The position numbers and the translations under genes are program-made. From NCBI GenBank assembly GCA_029261035.1, contig JAJDCD010000004.1, positions 124,001 to 188,000 on the forward strand: a stretch of 64,000 bases of DNA. Direction: 5' to 3'. The DNA comes from Candidatus Omnitrophota bacterium. Its GTDB lineage: Bacteria > Omnitrophota > Omnitrophia > Omnitrophales > JACROU01. The notes beneath the pieces are model-generated. The model was not told the origin of the DNA, ran no database searches, and was given only the letters and a program-made list of their open reading frames with translations. Positions 26,500 through 35,160 of this stretch are shown in pieces (positions within the stretch are counted from its first letter, which is position 1; each line of letters starts with the position of its first letter).

Positions 26500-27329
26500 T
26501 AGAAGAAGGAAATAATGAGTGTGATAAAACCCACAAAAAAGCAGTAATAGGAAAATAAATAGAAATTGCCTCGGATAACGATTCTTGAAAGGATCTTAAT
26601 CGCCACCAAACCAACAACAAAAGCCACCAAAGCACCAATTATATAAAGAAAAATCTTATCTGTAGCAAATTGAGAAATGTCTTTTAATTTAAAGACAAAG
26701 GCACCTAAAATTGTAGGAATAGAAAGAATAAAGGAAAAGCGAAATGCCAAATCACGACTCAAACCCAGCTTCAACCCTGTCGCAATCGTCATTCCAGAAC
26801 GAGAAACACCGGGCAAAATTGAAATAGCTTGAGCAAGCCCAACAATAAAAGCATCTTTCATTGAAAGGTCGTTCAACGATTTTTCATTGTACGGAGAAAC
26901 GCGAGTCAATAAAATAACCCCTCCTGTAAAGATAAGAGAAAGCCCCACAACCAAAAGAGAGTTAAAAGACTGCTCTATTTGATCCGAAAAATAAACTCCG
27001 ACACAACCTGCTGGAATCACAGCTATCAAAGCATAAATGAATAATTTTAAATTTTGATTCCGATACATAATATCTTTTACTCGGTTTCCATCAAAAAGTT
27101 CACCAAAAGCACTAAGGCTATCGAAAAGGATGTTCAGAAGATCTCTATGGAAATAAACAATAACAGACATTAAAGTTCCCATATGAAGCATAATATTCAA
27201 TTCCAACTGAGCTCCTTCAAAACCCAAAATTTTCTCCATAATCACAAGATGCCCTGAACTAGAAATAGGGAGAAACTCCGTAAATGCTTGAACAACAGCT
27301 AAAAATATAATTTGAATTAATTCGGTCAT
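26499..27329 (-). CDS. uppP: Undecaprenyl-diphosphatase (BacA/UppP)
   Basis: 276 residues with about eight membrane helices. Motifs: AVVQAFTEFLPISSSGHLVI (the E-rich and SSSGH motifs), HMGTLMSVIVYF, SILPGVSRSGMTIATGL (PGxSRSG phosphatase motif) and FSFILSIPTILGA. Recycles undecaprenyl pyrophosphate for peptidoglycan and envelope glycan synthesis; adjacent to GDP-mannose genes that feed the same lipid-carrier pathway. Confidence 0.95.
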   Translation of the reverse strand: MTELIQIIFLAVVQAFTEFLPISSSGHLVIMEKILGFEGAQLELNIMLHMGTLMSVIVYFHRDLLNILFDSLSAFGELFDGNRVKDIMYRNQNLKLFIYALIAVIPAGCVGVYFSDQIEQSFNSLLVVGLSLIFTGGVILLTRVSPYNEKSLNDLSMKDAFIVGLAQAISILPGVSRSGMTIATGLKLGLSRDLAFRFSFILSIPTILGAFVFKLKDISQFATDKIFLYIIGALVAFVVGLVAIKILSRIVIRGNFYLFSYYCFFVGFITLIISFF

Positions 27330-27338
27330 AACCGTCCT

Positions 27339-28412
27339 TTATAAATAATATTCCATTTTCTTTCGCTTCAATTCATCAATCACTTTTCTAATATCTTGCG
27401 CTCGATCTTTGCTTGCAACCAAAATAGCATCTTCAGACTCAACAACAATCAAGTCTGAAACCCCTACCAAAGCAACCAGCTTTGAATTTCCATGTACAAT
27501 ATTTTTTCCACTCTCAATAGAAACTATCTTTTGGATACTTGCATTCCTATCTTTATCTTTTGGCCACAACCCATCAAAAGCGGTCCAACTTCCCACATCC
27601 GACCAGCCAAAATCTCCAGGGATTACAAAAACATTTTTAGCTACTTCCATCAATGCATAATCTATTGAAATAGATTTCAGTTTAGGATACAGCTGCTTTA
27701 ACTTTGTTTTAAAGGACTTCTTCCCAATTTGATTTGCTATTTGAGATAATCCCTTAGAAAGAGCCGGTTGATATTTTTGTAGCTCCTCTAACAACAACGA
27801 AACTTTCCATACAAACATCCCACTATTCCAGTAATATCGTCTCGTTTGCACAAAACGCTTAGCTTTTGCAAGGTTCGGTTTCTCCACAAAACGTTTCACT
27901 TTATATACAGGAGTCCCTTTAATAGCCTCAGCCTTTTTACCTCTTTCAATATAGCCAAACCCAGTCTCTGGTGTCTTTGCAACAATACCAAAGGTTACAT
28001 GACATTGATTCGACTTAGCAGTCTGAATACCCGCACTTAAAACTTTTAAGAACTCTGTCTTCTGAGAAATAATATGATCTGCAGGCAAACAAACCATAAC
28101 TGCATTTGGATCTCTTTTATAAATAATAGAAGCCCCTAACCCAATCGCAGGAGCTGTATTTCTACCCACAGGCTCCACAACAAAATTTTTACTCGGAATT
28201 TGAGGAAGCACTTTTTTAATTTCTTTAAGCTGAACTTCCTGTGTCAGGATAATTATCCGCTCAGGGGGAATTGTAGAACGAATACGTGAAACCGTTTCCT
28301 CAATTAAAGTCTTCTTGGAACCAAACGAAAGTAACTGCTTTGGTTTTCTTAAACGACTCGCTGGCCAAAATCGAGTCCCTGCTCCACCAGCCATAATAAC
28401 TGCCCAATTCAT
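27339..28412 (-). CDS. manC: Mannose-1-phosphate guanylyltransferase
   Basis: 357 residues, the short form lacking a C-terminal phosphomannose isomerase domain. Nucleotidyltransferase motif VIMAGGAGTRFWPASRLRKPKQLL, then RIIILTQE, EPVGRNTAPAIGLGA, VCLPADHII, GFGYIERG, RFVEKPNLAKA, WNSGMFVWK and GDFGWSDVGSW. Makes GDP-mannose from mannose-1-phosphate and GTP. Nine bp from uppP. Confidence 0.94.
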   Translation of the reverse strand: MNWAVIMAGGAGTRFWPASRLRKPKQLLSFGSKKTLIEETVSRIRSTIPPERIIILTQEVQLKEIKKVLPQIPSKNFVVEPVGRNTAPAIGLGASIIYKRDPNAVMVCLPADHIISQKTEFLKVLSAGIQTAKSNQCHVTFGIVAKTPETGFGYIERGKKAEAIKGTPVYKVKRFVEKPNLAKAKRFVQTRRYYWNSGMFVWKVSLLLEELQKYQPALSKGLSQIANQIGKKSFKTKLKQLYPKLKSISIDYALMEVAKNVFVIPGDFGWSDVGSWTAFDGLWPKDKDRNASIQKIVSIESGKNIVHGNSKLVALVGVSDLIVVESEDAILVASKDRAQDIRKVIDELKRKKMEYYL

Positions 28413-28429
28413 TTTTTGTCCTTTGTCTA

Positions 28430-28461
28430 TTAGCGCATAGCGTTCAGCGGATAGCGGATAG
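28430..28461 (+). repeat. AGCGTTYAGCG family repeat, single copy
   Basis: The stretch TTAGCGCATAGCGTTCAGCG and on to ATAGG matches the arms at 25155-25250 and 42491-42523. It starts 18 bp upstream of the manC start codon and is followed by T-rich DNA, as in the other copies. Confidence 0.65.
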
Positions 28462-28489
28462 GCTCATTTGCCTTTTTCCCCGACCCAAT

Positions 28490-28571
28490 TGTCATCCCCG
28501 ACTTGATCGGGGATCTAGTGTCTTTTGCATTCAACTATCCAATGGATCCCGGATCATGTCCGGGATGACAA
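28490..28571 (+). repeat. Palindromic GTCATCCCCGA...CGGGATGACA element
   Basis: TGTCATCCCCGACTTGATCG at the left and CATGTCCGGGATGACA at the right form an 82-bp palindromic unit with a small hairpin in each half (CCCCGACTTGATCGGGG and CCCGGATCATGTCCGGG). It fills the manC-manB gap together with the AGCG repeat. Confidence 0.75.
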
Positions 28572-28586
28572 ACTACTTTTAAAAAG

Positions 28587-29945
28587 CTACTTTATTTTTT
28601 CCAGAAGTTCATTAACACGGTCTTCGATAGTTCTTCGGATCTCTTCAAGTCGCTTTTCGGTATTTGCTTCAAAACGCATAACAACGACAGGCTGGGTATT
28701 AGAAGCTCGAATCAACCCCCACCCATCTTCGAATGTAACACGAGCTCCATCAATGTCATTCACATTGAGACCTTGTCGTTTAAAACTTTCTGTAGCTTCC
28801 TTAACCAGTTCAAACTTTCGATCGTCAGAACATTCTCTTCGAATTTCAGGGGTAGCAAAAGTTTGAGGGATTTCCGAAAGCATTTCTGATAGTGATTTAT
28901 CCGAGTTTGCAACAATCTCTAATAACCGACAAGCCGTATAAACACCACTATCAAAACCAAACCATCTGTCTTGATAAAAAATGTGCCCACTCATCTCTCC
29001 CGCTAACTCAGAATCCGTCTCTTTCATTTTTGCTTTAATTAAAGAGTGCCCTGTTTTCCACATAATGGCTTTACCACCATGAGCTTCGATATCTTCATAC
29101 ATCAAGTTGCTGCATTTAACATCTCCAATAATCGTAGCTCCCTTTTTCCTTGATAAAACTTCTCTAGCAAGCAAGATCATCAAGCGATCACCAAACACGA
29201 TATTTCCTTCGTTGTCCACAACGCCAACACGATCACCATCTCCATCAAAAGACAATCCTAAATCCACCTTGGATTTTTTAACTTTCCCTATCAATTCTTC
29301 TAGATTTTTAGGGACCGTAGGATCTGCTGGATGATTAGGGAATGTTCCATCAAGCTCTGTGTACATTTCCTCTGTCTTACACCCCAACTTCTTAAATACT
29401 TCAGGAGCTACAACCCCCGCCATTCCATTCGCACAATCTATAATAATAGACAGTTTTTTCTTCAACTTAATTTGACTCACAATTTCATCAATATATTTAT
29501 CTAAAATTTTAACGGAAGATGCCTTCCCTTTCCCTTCAAGAAAAGTTCCAAGTTGCATCATCTTATACAACCCCTGAATCTCTGAGCCATGCATCGACGT
29601 CGTACCCACACAAATTTTTAAACCATTGTGATCCGGAGGATTATGACTGCCCGTCACCATAATTCCACCATCCACTTTCAAATGATGAATCGAATAATAA
29701 AGAGCCGGCGTCGTAACTAGACCTAAACGCTTTACATCCATCCCCGTCGAAGTGATCCCATCCACTAACGCTTTCTCAATTCTTTTGGAACTAACACGAC
29801 AGTCATGACCGACCGTCACAACTTTCTTCTTTGCATGCTTCAGCTGAGTTCCATAGGCTTTACCAATCGCTTCAACAACCTCTGAGGTCAAATCCGTATC
29901 AGCAACCCCTCTAATATCATATTCTCTAAAAATTTGTGGGTTCAT
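28587..29945 (-). CDS. manB: Phosphomannomutase / phosphoglucomutase
   Basis: 452 residues, alpha-D-phosphohexomutase family. REYDIRGVA at the N-terminus, active-site serine loop MVTGSHNPPDHNG, metal loop SFDGDGDRVGVVD, sugar-recognition loop AGEMSGHIFYQDRWFG and phosphate-binding RASNTQPVVVMRFEA. Interconverts mannose-6- and mannose-1-phosphate and/or glucose phosphates; with the adjacent manC it supplies GDP-mannose. Confidence 0.94.
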   Translation of the reverse strand: MNPQIFREYDIRGVADTDLTSEVVEAIGKAYGTQLKHAKKKVVTVGHDCRVSSKRIEKALVDGITSTGMDVKRLGLVTTPALYYSIHHLKVDGGIMVTGSHNPPDHNGLKICVGTTSMHGSEIQGLYKMMQLGTFLEGKGKASSVKILDKYIDEIVSQIKLKKKLSIIIDCANGMAGVVAPEVFKKLGCKTEEMYTELDGTFPNHPADPTVPKNLEELIGKVKKSKVDLGLSFDGDGDRVGVVDNEGNIVFGDRLMILLAREVLSRKKGATIIGDVKCSNLMYEDIEAHGGKAIMWKTGHSLIKAKMKETDSELAGEMSGHIFYQDRWFGFDSGVYTACRLLEIVANSDKSLSEMLSEIPQTFATPEIRRECSDDRKFELVKEATESFKRQGLNVNDIDGARVTFEDGWGLIRASNTQPVVVMRFEANTEKRLEEIRRTIEDRVNELLEKIK

Positions 29946-29960
29946 AATATACTTCCATTG

Positions 29961-30050
29961 TTTATAGCCATTCGCTTTTGGCTATTGGTTAATTCTAAAT
30001 TATGTCTGAACCGCCATACGACTGACTGCGCTAAAGCTTCGTCAGTTAAA
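29961..30050 (+). repeat. GCTTTTGGCTATTGG repeat and a short palindrome
   Basis: 29961-29990 (TTTATAGCCATTCGCTTTTG...) belongs to a family also seen inverted at 48167-48236 and at 53074-53100. The following ACTGACTGCGC...CGTCAGT is a small palindrome (about 30021-30049) whose interior resembles the tRNA-adjacent repeat. The gap 29946-30586 (641 bp) contains no protein gene; it holds this repeat, two tRNA genes and tRNA-associated repeats. Confidence 0.5.
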
Positions 30051-30084
30051 AAAGCTGTTCTTGTTTTAAATTATGCCTGGCCCG

Positions 30085-30128
30085 CCAGACGAAGCTGAGG
30101 GCACGAAGAGTGCCTTAGCGTAGTCTGG
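30085..30128 (-). repeat. tRNA-adjacent hairpin repeat at the tRNA-Leu 3' end
   Basis: CCAGAC at 30085-30090 pairs with GTCTGG at 30123-30128; the latter contains the tRNA's own encoded CCA (minus strand CCAGAC). Inside is GGCAC/GTGCC. On the minus strand the tRNA end runs directly into CCAGACTACGCTAAGGCAC. The same arrangement occurs at tRNA-Arg (53111-53153). Confidence 0.75.
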
Positions 30129-30211
30129 TGCAGGGAGGGGGACTTGAACCCCCACGGCCTTGCGGCCACAAGCACCTCAAGCTTGCGTGTCTGCCATTCC
30201 ACCACCCCTGC
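30126..30211 (-). tRNA. tRNA-Leu (GAG), CCA encoded
   Basis: The minus strand folds as a class II tRNA. The acceptor stem is GCAGGGG/TCCCTGC, with a G-T closing pair. The anticodon stem-loop is CAAGC-TTGAGGT-GCTTG, giving anticodon GAG. The long variable arm is GGCCGCAAGGCC, and the T arm is GGGGG-TTCAAGT-CCCCC. CCA is encoded. It should decode CUU and CUC leucine codons. Confidence 0.95.
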
Positions 30212-30398
30212 ACTTAAGTCAACCTCTTCACTTTGAAGGACTTGCAAGGGATTATATCGGAATAACCTATAGTATTCAAACTTCTTGATTTAAAGGGTAA
30301 TTCTCAATTTCCTCTGGCTCTCATCTCTTAATAACTTTTTTCTCAAAAACCTCTAGAAATTATGCAGATCTACCCTTAATATATACAACTCTTAAATA

Positions 30399-30472
30399 TG
30401 GGGAATGGTGTAATGGTAGCACGAGTGATTCTGGTTCATTTAGTCAAGGTTCGAGTCCTTGTTCCCCAGCCA
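30399..30472 (+). tRNA. tRNA-Gln (CTG), CCA encoded
   Basis: Acceptor TGGGGAA/TTCCCCA, D arm with GGTAGCAC, anticodon stem-loop AGTGA-TTCTGGT-TCATT (anticodon CTG), T arm CAAGG-TTCGAGT-CCTTG, discriminator G and encoded CCA. It lies on the strand opposite to almost all other genes. It decodes CAG. Confidence 0.95.
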
Positions 30473-30485
30473 CACACAACAAGTA

Positions 30486-30577
30486 TGTATGGCCGAGCCC
30501 TACTAAATTTTACTGATATGAGCCCTGTACCGACTACGAAGCGCTAGCGAAGTGTTCAGTCTGGTTCACGGGCCATA
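30486..30577 (+). repeat. Diverged hairpin repeat downstream of tRNA-Gln
   Basis: TATGGCC near 30488-30494 pairs with GGCCATA near 30571-30577. The inner part CCGACTACGAAGCGCTAGCG...TTCAGTCTGG resembles the CCAGACTACGCTAA...GTCTGG repeat that abuts tRNA-Leu and tRNA-Arg. Here it starts about 57 nt after the tRNA and does not use the CCA. Confidence 0.5.
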
Positions 30578-30586
30578 CTAACAGAT

Positions 30587-33500
30587 TTATGCCGCTTGTG
30601 CGATTTGACGGTAAGATTCAATTTGCTCCTGTATCTCAGCTAGCACTCCAAGAACACCCAGACCTACTATCCAAGAGCTCCCTACCTGATTTAACCCTAA
30701 TTTTCTTAAGACCCCTTCTCTATCAGAAGCCGCTAGTTGAGAAACTAATAGCAATACGGAAAATAAAGGCGCTTTATCTAATTTTCCTCCAATGACGGTT
30801 TCATCAAAAGAAACAGATAGCTTATCTTTTTGTAGCACAACTTCTTCTCTTTGACTTTTAGAATGAAGTTCTAAAACAGCCTGATTTTGAATCCATAAAT
30901 CATCATAAGGTAACGGCACGATTCCTTGAGCTTTGGCTAATTCCCAAAGCCTTCTGAGTTGAGGTGATTTCTGATCAAAGTCCAACATAAAAATAATTTT
31001 GTCTTTATTGGATAAATTCTGAATTAAATCTTCCAACTCTTCTTGAGTCTGTTCTTCTAAAAATTTTTGCGTTACTAGCAAAACTTTTGGATTATTATAA
31101 TTTTGAGGTTTTAGATTTAAATATCGAAGCATATCTTCAAATTGAATTTCTTTTTCATCTGCTAAAACAAAACCTTTTATCTCTTCTGGCCAAACTGCTA
31201 AAGCTTCAACATCAAAAATTAAATTAGTTACTTCTACTACCGCAACAACATCCCCTAAACTACTACCCAAACTTCTATTTATTCGTTGGCTTTCTCTTGA
31301 ATTATCCTCAACCATTCTAATGTTTTCTCCTAAAATAACTTCATCTCCAACTGTTATAGAATTTAAAAACCTCTTCCCCTTTTCAATACCCGGAACAACA
31401 GCTCTCAATTTTCCAGTTTTGCGAGAACCGTCATTTAAGGTTACGGTAACGGTAGATAATCTATTTATTATTTGTAAGAGTTCTCCAATTTTATTCGGAT
31501 TTTCAAAATAAGGAACCTCTTCTCCCATACTACTTGCCTGAGTTGATAAATCTTCTGAGAACACTCGGGTTCCTAAATTCAGTTTTTCATTAAATACCTG
31601 GGATAAGCCTGATGAATCAACAATCGTTCCGGTACGTCCTGGTCTTGCTTGAACAAAACGTACTATTTCTTCCACTTTGGGCCCCATACTCCCTTTTGGG
31701 AATTGACCTTCTTCTAAATATTTAAGAAGCTGTTTTGGCAAGGGGCGTGACAACACTTCTTCTTCGGGAGAGCCGAAGTTAATGGTAACTTTAGGAACAC
31801 CGGTTACAATCAATAAATGAGAGAAATCAAGTTCATGTGCTAATAGCTGTGAACTCCTATCTTTATCATTCACCCCCTCAACTTTGGTAATATCTCCTAA
31901 TTCATTCACAGACACAGGAATTCCTCCCCCACCAACAGCAACAACAACTTTTCCATCATTAACGGCTTCTCTAATATCTAATAAATCACTCTCTAGAATC
32001 GAATAAGGTTTAGGAGAAGGAACAACTCGACGGTATTTTTTAGGATCTTTAGGATCTTGAAGTCTTTGTTCTTTCAAATCCCAAAAGTTCACTTTCCTCA
32101 ATCTTTCTGATTGTGTCCTAGTGTAATACTCTCCAACCGGCTTCGTCGGATCAGAAAAAGCAGGGTCATCCTCCCGCACAATGACATGTGTTTTATTTAA
32201 ATGAAGTTTTGGCAAGCTGATTTGCAGTTCTGTTGAAAGTTCTTTCCAAGCTCTTTGAATATATCCAAAAATATTTTCTTGCGTCTGATCTACGATGTCA
32301 TATAAAGGCGGTAAACTATCTCTACGCCCGCTTGCAACCTCTGCTTCAAAGTGTTTTAGCAAATCTCCAACTTGAGGCCCGTTTCCATGAACCAATAATA
32401 TTTTATACCCCTGCCGATAAAGATCGACCACACCTCGAAGAGCCTCTTTTACATTTAAATACTGACTCTCAGAATCTCTCTTTCCAGCTCTAGGCCCCTC
32501 TGTCATAATAAATGCATTTCCACCCAAAGCAATCACAACTCTTTTCGATGCTCCTAAACTATCTCCAAAAAAACTCTGAATCTCAGTAGCCCTCTTCAAT
32601 AAAGACTTCCTCTCACCTGTCCCTGGCCCCTTAAAATAGAGCTGTCCTAATTTAAATTTTTTACCCCCATTATCAGCAGGATTGTTATAACGAATAACTC
32701 CATAAAGAGCTCCCATCTTTAACAGAACTCCAAAAGAAGATGTGCTCAATTTTGATGAGTTTGAAGCAGGTGCTGCCCAGTCATAAATACCTAATATTTC
32801 CCCATCTTTAAATAACTTAATTCCTACAATCTTAATAATATCTAATAACTCTCTTTTAGAAAAAACATCAAGCGCTTTAGCTTGAATAGGTTTTACTCCT
32901 CCTGATTTTCTGTCTAACAACATGAGGGGAATATCGAACCAAGCTGGTTTTTGCCCTAAAGAAGATGCTTTAATTGTTTCAATAGTCCCAAAAGCCAATC
33001 TCTGGCGCGCACTCACAACACGTTGTCCCATTAAAGCTACCTGAGCCTCATCAGACTGTGCCCATGACGCTTTCATCAATGTTGACTTTCTAAAGCCTCG
33101 AACCATTGATTCTTTATATTGAGAAGGTTTAAGCTCTGAAATCCGAGGTTGTATTGAGGAATAAGAAATCCGCTCCCTTTCAAAGAGTTTAGATAATCCA
33201 GATGTGTGAAATCCGCCCGAGACCAAGATGGCTTCCGAATGATTATTCTCTTTCAAATATTCTCTTATTTTTCTTAAAAAAGTCTCGTCCCTTTTCTCTA
33301 CTTCTTTGTAAAAAGAAAGAGCTTTGGATATCGCCTCGCCTACACCAAATTCTGAATAAGCTTTTGTTTGGACTAAGGTTTCATACCGTTTAGGCGTGAG
33401 TTCTAAAGCAAGCAAGTCTTGAGTTAAATGAAATTGATGTGTTTTGAGAATTAATTCCGATTGTTCTAAAGAGAGAGCTATTTTTTCCCAGAGTAGGTTT

Positions 33501-34573
33501 GCCATTCGATCCACTTCATCAAATAAACCTTCTGAAAAAATCTCAGATTGAAGAATTCGATTCCTAGAAAGAGCGCTTAGCTGTGGATAATCCTTAAAAA
33601 GAAAACCTCTATCCTTAAATCTTGAATAAAACTGCTCTAGTAAAATTCTTAAAGAAGAAACAGGAGAACCTCGAGTATCATAATCACTGGAAAATAAAAG
33701 TTCCTGCAATTCATGAGCCCAGGGTTGAGCCATCTCCTGTTTCAAAAATAGTTGTGTTATTTGATTCCATTCTGTTTTAGCTTGTTCTAAGTCTAATACT
33801 TGTTCTTGATTTTGAAGGGCATATAAACGAACTAAATTAGGATACTTCCATTGATGTTTTGCCTCTTTTAGATTTAACCCCAAGGTCTCTTCAGCCATCA
33901 AATATAAAAGATCTACATAAGAAGCCCAAGACTCTGATTCAGGTCTATTCAAAAAATAACGATAGAGCTTGAGAGATTTTTTACGAAACAACTTTGACGC
34001 TTGTTTATCTAGCAATAGTTTTTGTTTTTCCTTCCACTCAACTACTTGACTTTCTATCGCCATAACTTCCTGAAACAAATTAAAATTTTTCCTGTATTGC
34101 TCGATAGACTCAATACCAATAACTCTAAGGTTTCCATCTTGAAGCAAAGCAAGCTCCGCAGCATTAATTTCTCCTAGATCAACAAGGTGCTCCAGCACAT
34201 TTTCATTCAATAACGGATCTTGATCCAACTGAAGGTAACTAGAGTCTAACGTTTCAACAGCCCCCTCAAGAAAAACAATCTTCACTCCTCTTTCTTTGGA
34301 TAATCGTAAAATAAGCTCAGAGACTTTTCTTTGCCCCTGCGCATTACCATGAGCATCTTGAATATGGATAATATGAGGGTTTTCAGAAGTAAAGGATTGA
34401 GAAAAGAGCTTTTGGCTCTGAATTTTTGCTAAGACAGAAGGAATAGAAACTGCTGAAGTCATAGGTGCTGAGAGAGTACTTGAAGAAGCGAAACCTAAAC
34501 TATTTGAAGTTGCAACCAAACTCACAATTAAACTATAAGAAACTAATTTATATAAATATTGCTTTATGCCCAT
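30587..34573 (-). CDS. Large exported multidomain protein: ChaN/TIKI-like domain + carbamate-kinase domain + unknown C-terminus
   Basis: 1328 residues. Residues 1-30 look like a signal peptide (YLYKLVSYSLIVSLVATSNSLGFAS). Residues ~60-480 are a ChaN/TIKI-like region: IIHIQDAHGNAQGQRKVSEL, VKIVFLEGA and, near 454, VSGGFHTSGLSKLFE. Residues ~675-1000 are a full-length carbamate kinase-like domain: VVIALGGNAF, LLVHGNGPQVGDLL, VVAVGGGGIPV, VNDKDRSSQLLA, LLIVTGVPKV and KGSMGPKVE, all where ArcC has its nucleotide and phosphate sites. Residues ~1000-1328 are unrecognised, with a small beta-rich part (VTVTLNDGSRKTGKLR). Carbamate kinase uses ADP/ATP, so export would be odd; the kinase fold may be used differently. 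HIQDAH proteins are ones I associate with Omnitrophota. Monocistronic; an SD-like GGTGG precedes the ATG. Confidence 0.85.
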   Translation of the reverse strand: MGIKQYLYKLVSYSLIVSLVATSNSLGFASSSTLSAPMTSAVSIPSVLAKIQSQKLFSQSFTSENPHIIHIQDAHGNAQGQRKVSELILRLSKERGVKIVFLEGAVETLDSSYLQLDQDPLLNENVLEHLVDLGEINAAELALLQDGNLRVIGIESIEQYRKNFNLFQEVMAIESQVVEWKEKQKLLLDKQASKLFRKKSLKLYRYFLNRPESESWASYVDLLYLMAEETLGLNLKEAKHQWKYPNLVRLYALQNQEQVLDLEQAKTEWNQITQLFLKQEMAQPWAHELQELLFSSDYDTRGSPVSSLRILLEQFYSRFKDRGFLFKDYPQLSALSRNRILQSEIFSEGLFDEVDRMANLLWEKIALSLEQSELILKTHQFHLTQDLLALELTPKRYETLVQTKAYSEFGVGEAISKALSFYKEVEKRDETFLRKIREYLKENNHSEAILVSGGFHTSGLSKLFERERISYSSIQPRISELKPSQYKESMVRGFRKSTLMKASWAQSDEAQVALMGQRVVSARQRLAFGTIETIKASSLGQKPAWFDIPLMLLDRKSGGVKPIQAKALDVFSKRELLDIIKIVGIKLFKDGEILGIYDWAAPASNSSKLSTSSFGVLLKMGALYGVIRYNNPADNGGKKFKLGQLYFKGPGTGERKSLLKRATEIQSFFGDSLGASKRVVIALGGNAFIMTEGPRAGKRDSESQYLNVKEALRGVVDLYRQGYKILLVHGNGPQVGDLLKHFEAEVASGRRDSLPPLYDIVDQTQENIFGYIQRAWKELSTELQISLPKLHLNKTHVIVREDDPAFSDPTKPVGEYYTRTQSERLRKVNFWDLKEQRLQDPKDPKKYRRVVPSPKPYSILESDLLDIREAVNDGKVVVAVGGGGIPVSVNELGDITKVEGVNDKDRSSQLLAHELDFSHLLIVTGVPKVTINFGSPEEEVLSRPLPKQLLKYLEEGQFPKGSMGPKVEEIVRFVQARPGRTGTIVDSSGLSQVFNEKLNLGTRVFSEDLSTQASSMGEEVPYFENPNKIGELLQIINRLSTVTVTLNDGSRKTGKLRAVVPGIEKGKRFLNSITVGDEVILGENIRMVEDNSRESQRINRSLGSSLGDVVAVVEVTNLIFDVEALAVWPEEIKGFVLADEKEIQFEDMLRYLNLKPQNYNNPKVLLVTQKFLEEQTQEELEDLIQNLSNKDKIIFMLDFDQKSPQLRRLWELAKAQGIVPLPYDDLWIQNQAVLELHSKSQREEVVLQKDKLSVSFDETVIGGKLDKAPLFSVLLLVSQLAASDREGVLRKLGLNQVGSSWIVGLGVLGVLAEIQEQIESYRQIAQAA

Positions 34574-34724
34574 GCGTAACCACCGTAAATAAATTTGGGT
34601 AAAAGTCTAGCATAAGCACTTATGATTACAAGAGGTTATGTAATAAGAATCTATGATTTTTAGATTAAAACTATCTAAGTACTTGTGGTATAAGAATATA
34701 GATATAAAACAAGATTGCTTGGTA

Positions 34725-34748
34725 CCAGACACCTAAAGAGGTGCCTGG
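34725..34748 (-). terminator. Hairpin after the 130-residue exported-protein gene
   Basis: CCAGACACCT/AGGTGCCTGG form a 10-bp stem with one mismatch around a 4-nt loop, 10 nt after the stop at 34758. There is no strong T-run on the minus strand, so it may be a weak or factor-dependent terminator, or a processing hairpin. Confidence 0.4.
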
Positions 34749-34757
34749 CACTACAAA

Positions 34758-35150
34758 CTACGAGCGAGGAAGATTGGGTATTTCATAAGGCTTAGGAGGT
34801 GATTTTGGCTTTTCAGGGATTTTAGTCATCTCACCCGCACCCATAGCATCTAAAGCCGCTCTTTTTGCTCTAACCGCTTGCTGCATATCTCCAATTTCCA
34901 TATTCAGTTTAGAAATTTTGTCTTTATTGCGATCTCGATCTCTAGAACTTTGAATGTCAGCTCCAAATTCACTTTGTTCTCTAGCAATTCGTTGCTGTTT
35001 AAACCTCATCTCTTTTTCCAAATCTTCTATTTCATACTTCAATTGCTCTGCTTCTGATTTCGCTTCAGGCCGTTCACTTCCAGCATATAAAGGGCCCATA
35101 ACTAAACACAATACGATCAAACTCAAACAACTTTTTATCCATACATTCAT
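34758..35150 (-). CDS. Small exported coiled-coil protein
   Basis: 130 residues from the ATG at 35150, chosen because a perfect AGGAGGTG stands 5-6 nt upstream and a signal peptide begins at once (MNVWIKSCLSLIVLCLVMGPLYA, cleavage after LYA). The in-frame start at 35186 lies inside the pyrophosphatase gene. The mature part is a charged helix (SEAEQLKYEIEDLEKEMRFKQQRIAREQ and DKISKLNMEIGDMQQAVRAKRAALDAM) followed by a proline-rich tail PEKPKSPPKPYEIPNLPRS. Function unknown; likely periplasmic. It follows ppa by 10 bp. Confidence 0.75.
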   Translation of the reverse strand: MNVWIKSCLSLIVLCLVMGPLYAGSERPEAKSEAEQLKYEIEDLEKEMRFKQQRIAREQSEFGADIQSSRDRDRNKDKISKLNMEIGDMQQAVRAKRAALDAMGAGEMTKIPEKPKSPPKPYEIPNLPRS

Positions 35151-35160
35151 AACACACCTC

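Noticed and set aside
26349-26558. Plus-strand 69-residue frame between trpS and uppP
   Set aside because: It lies between inverted repeats and overlaps uppP; no SD and no resemblance to a protein family.
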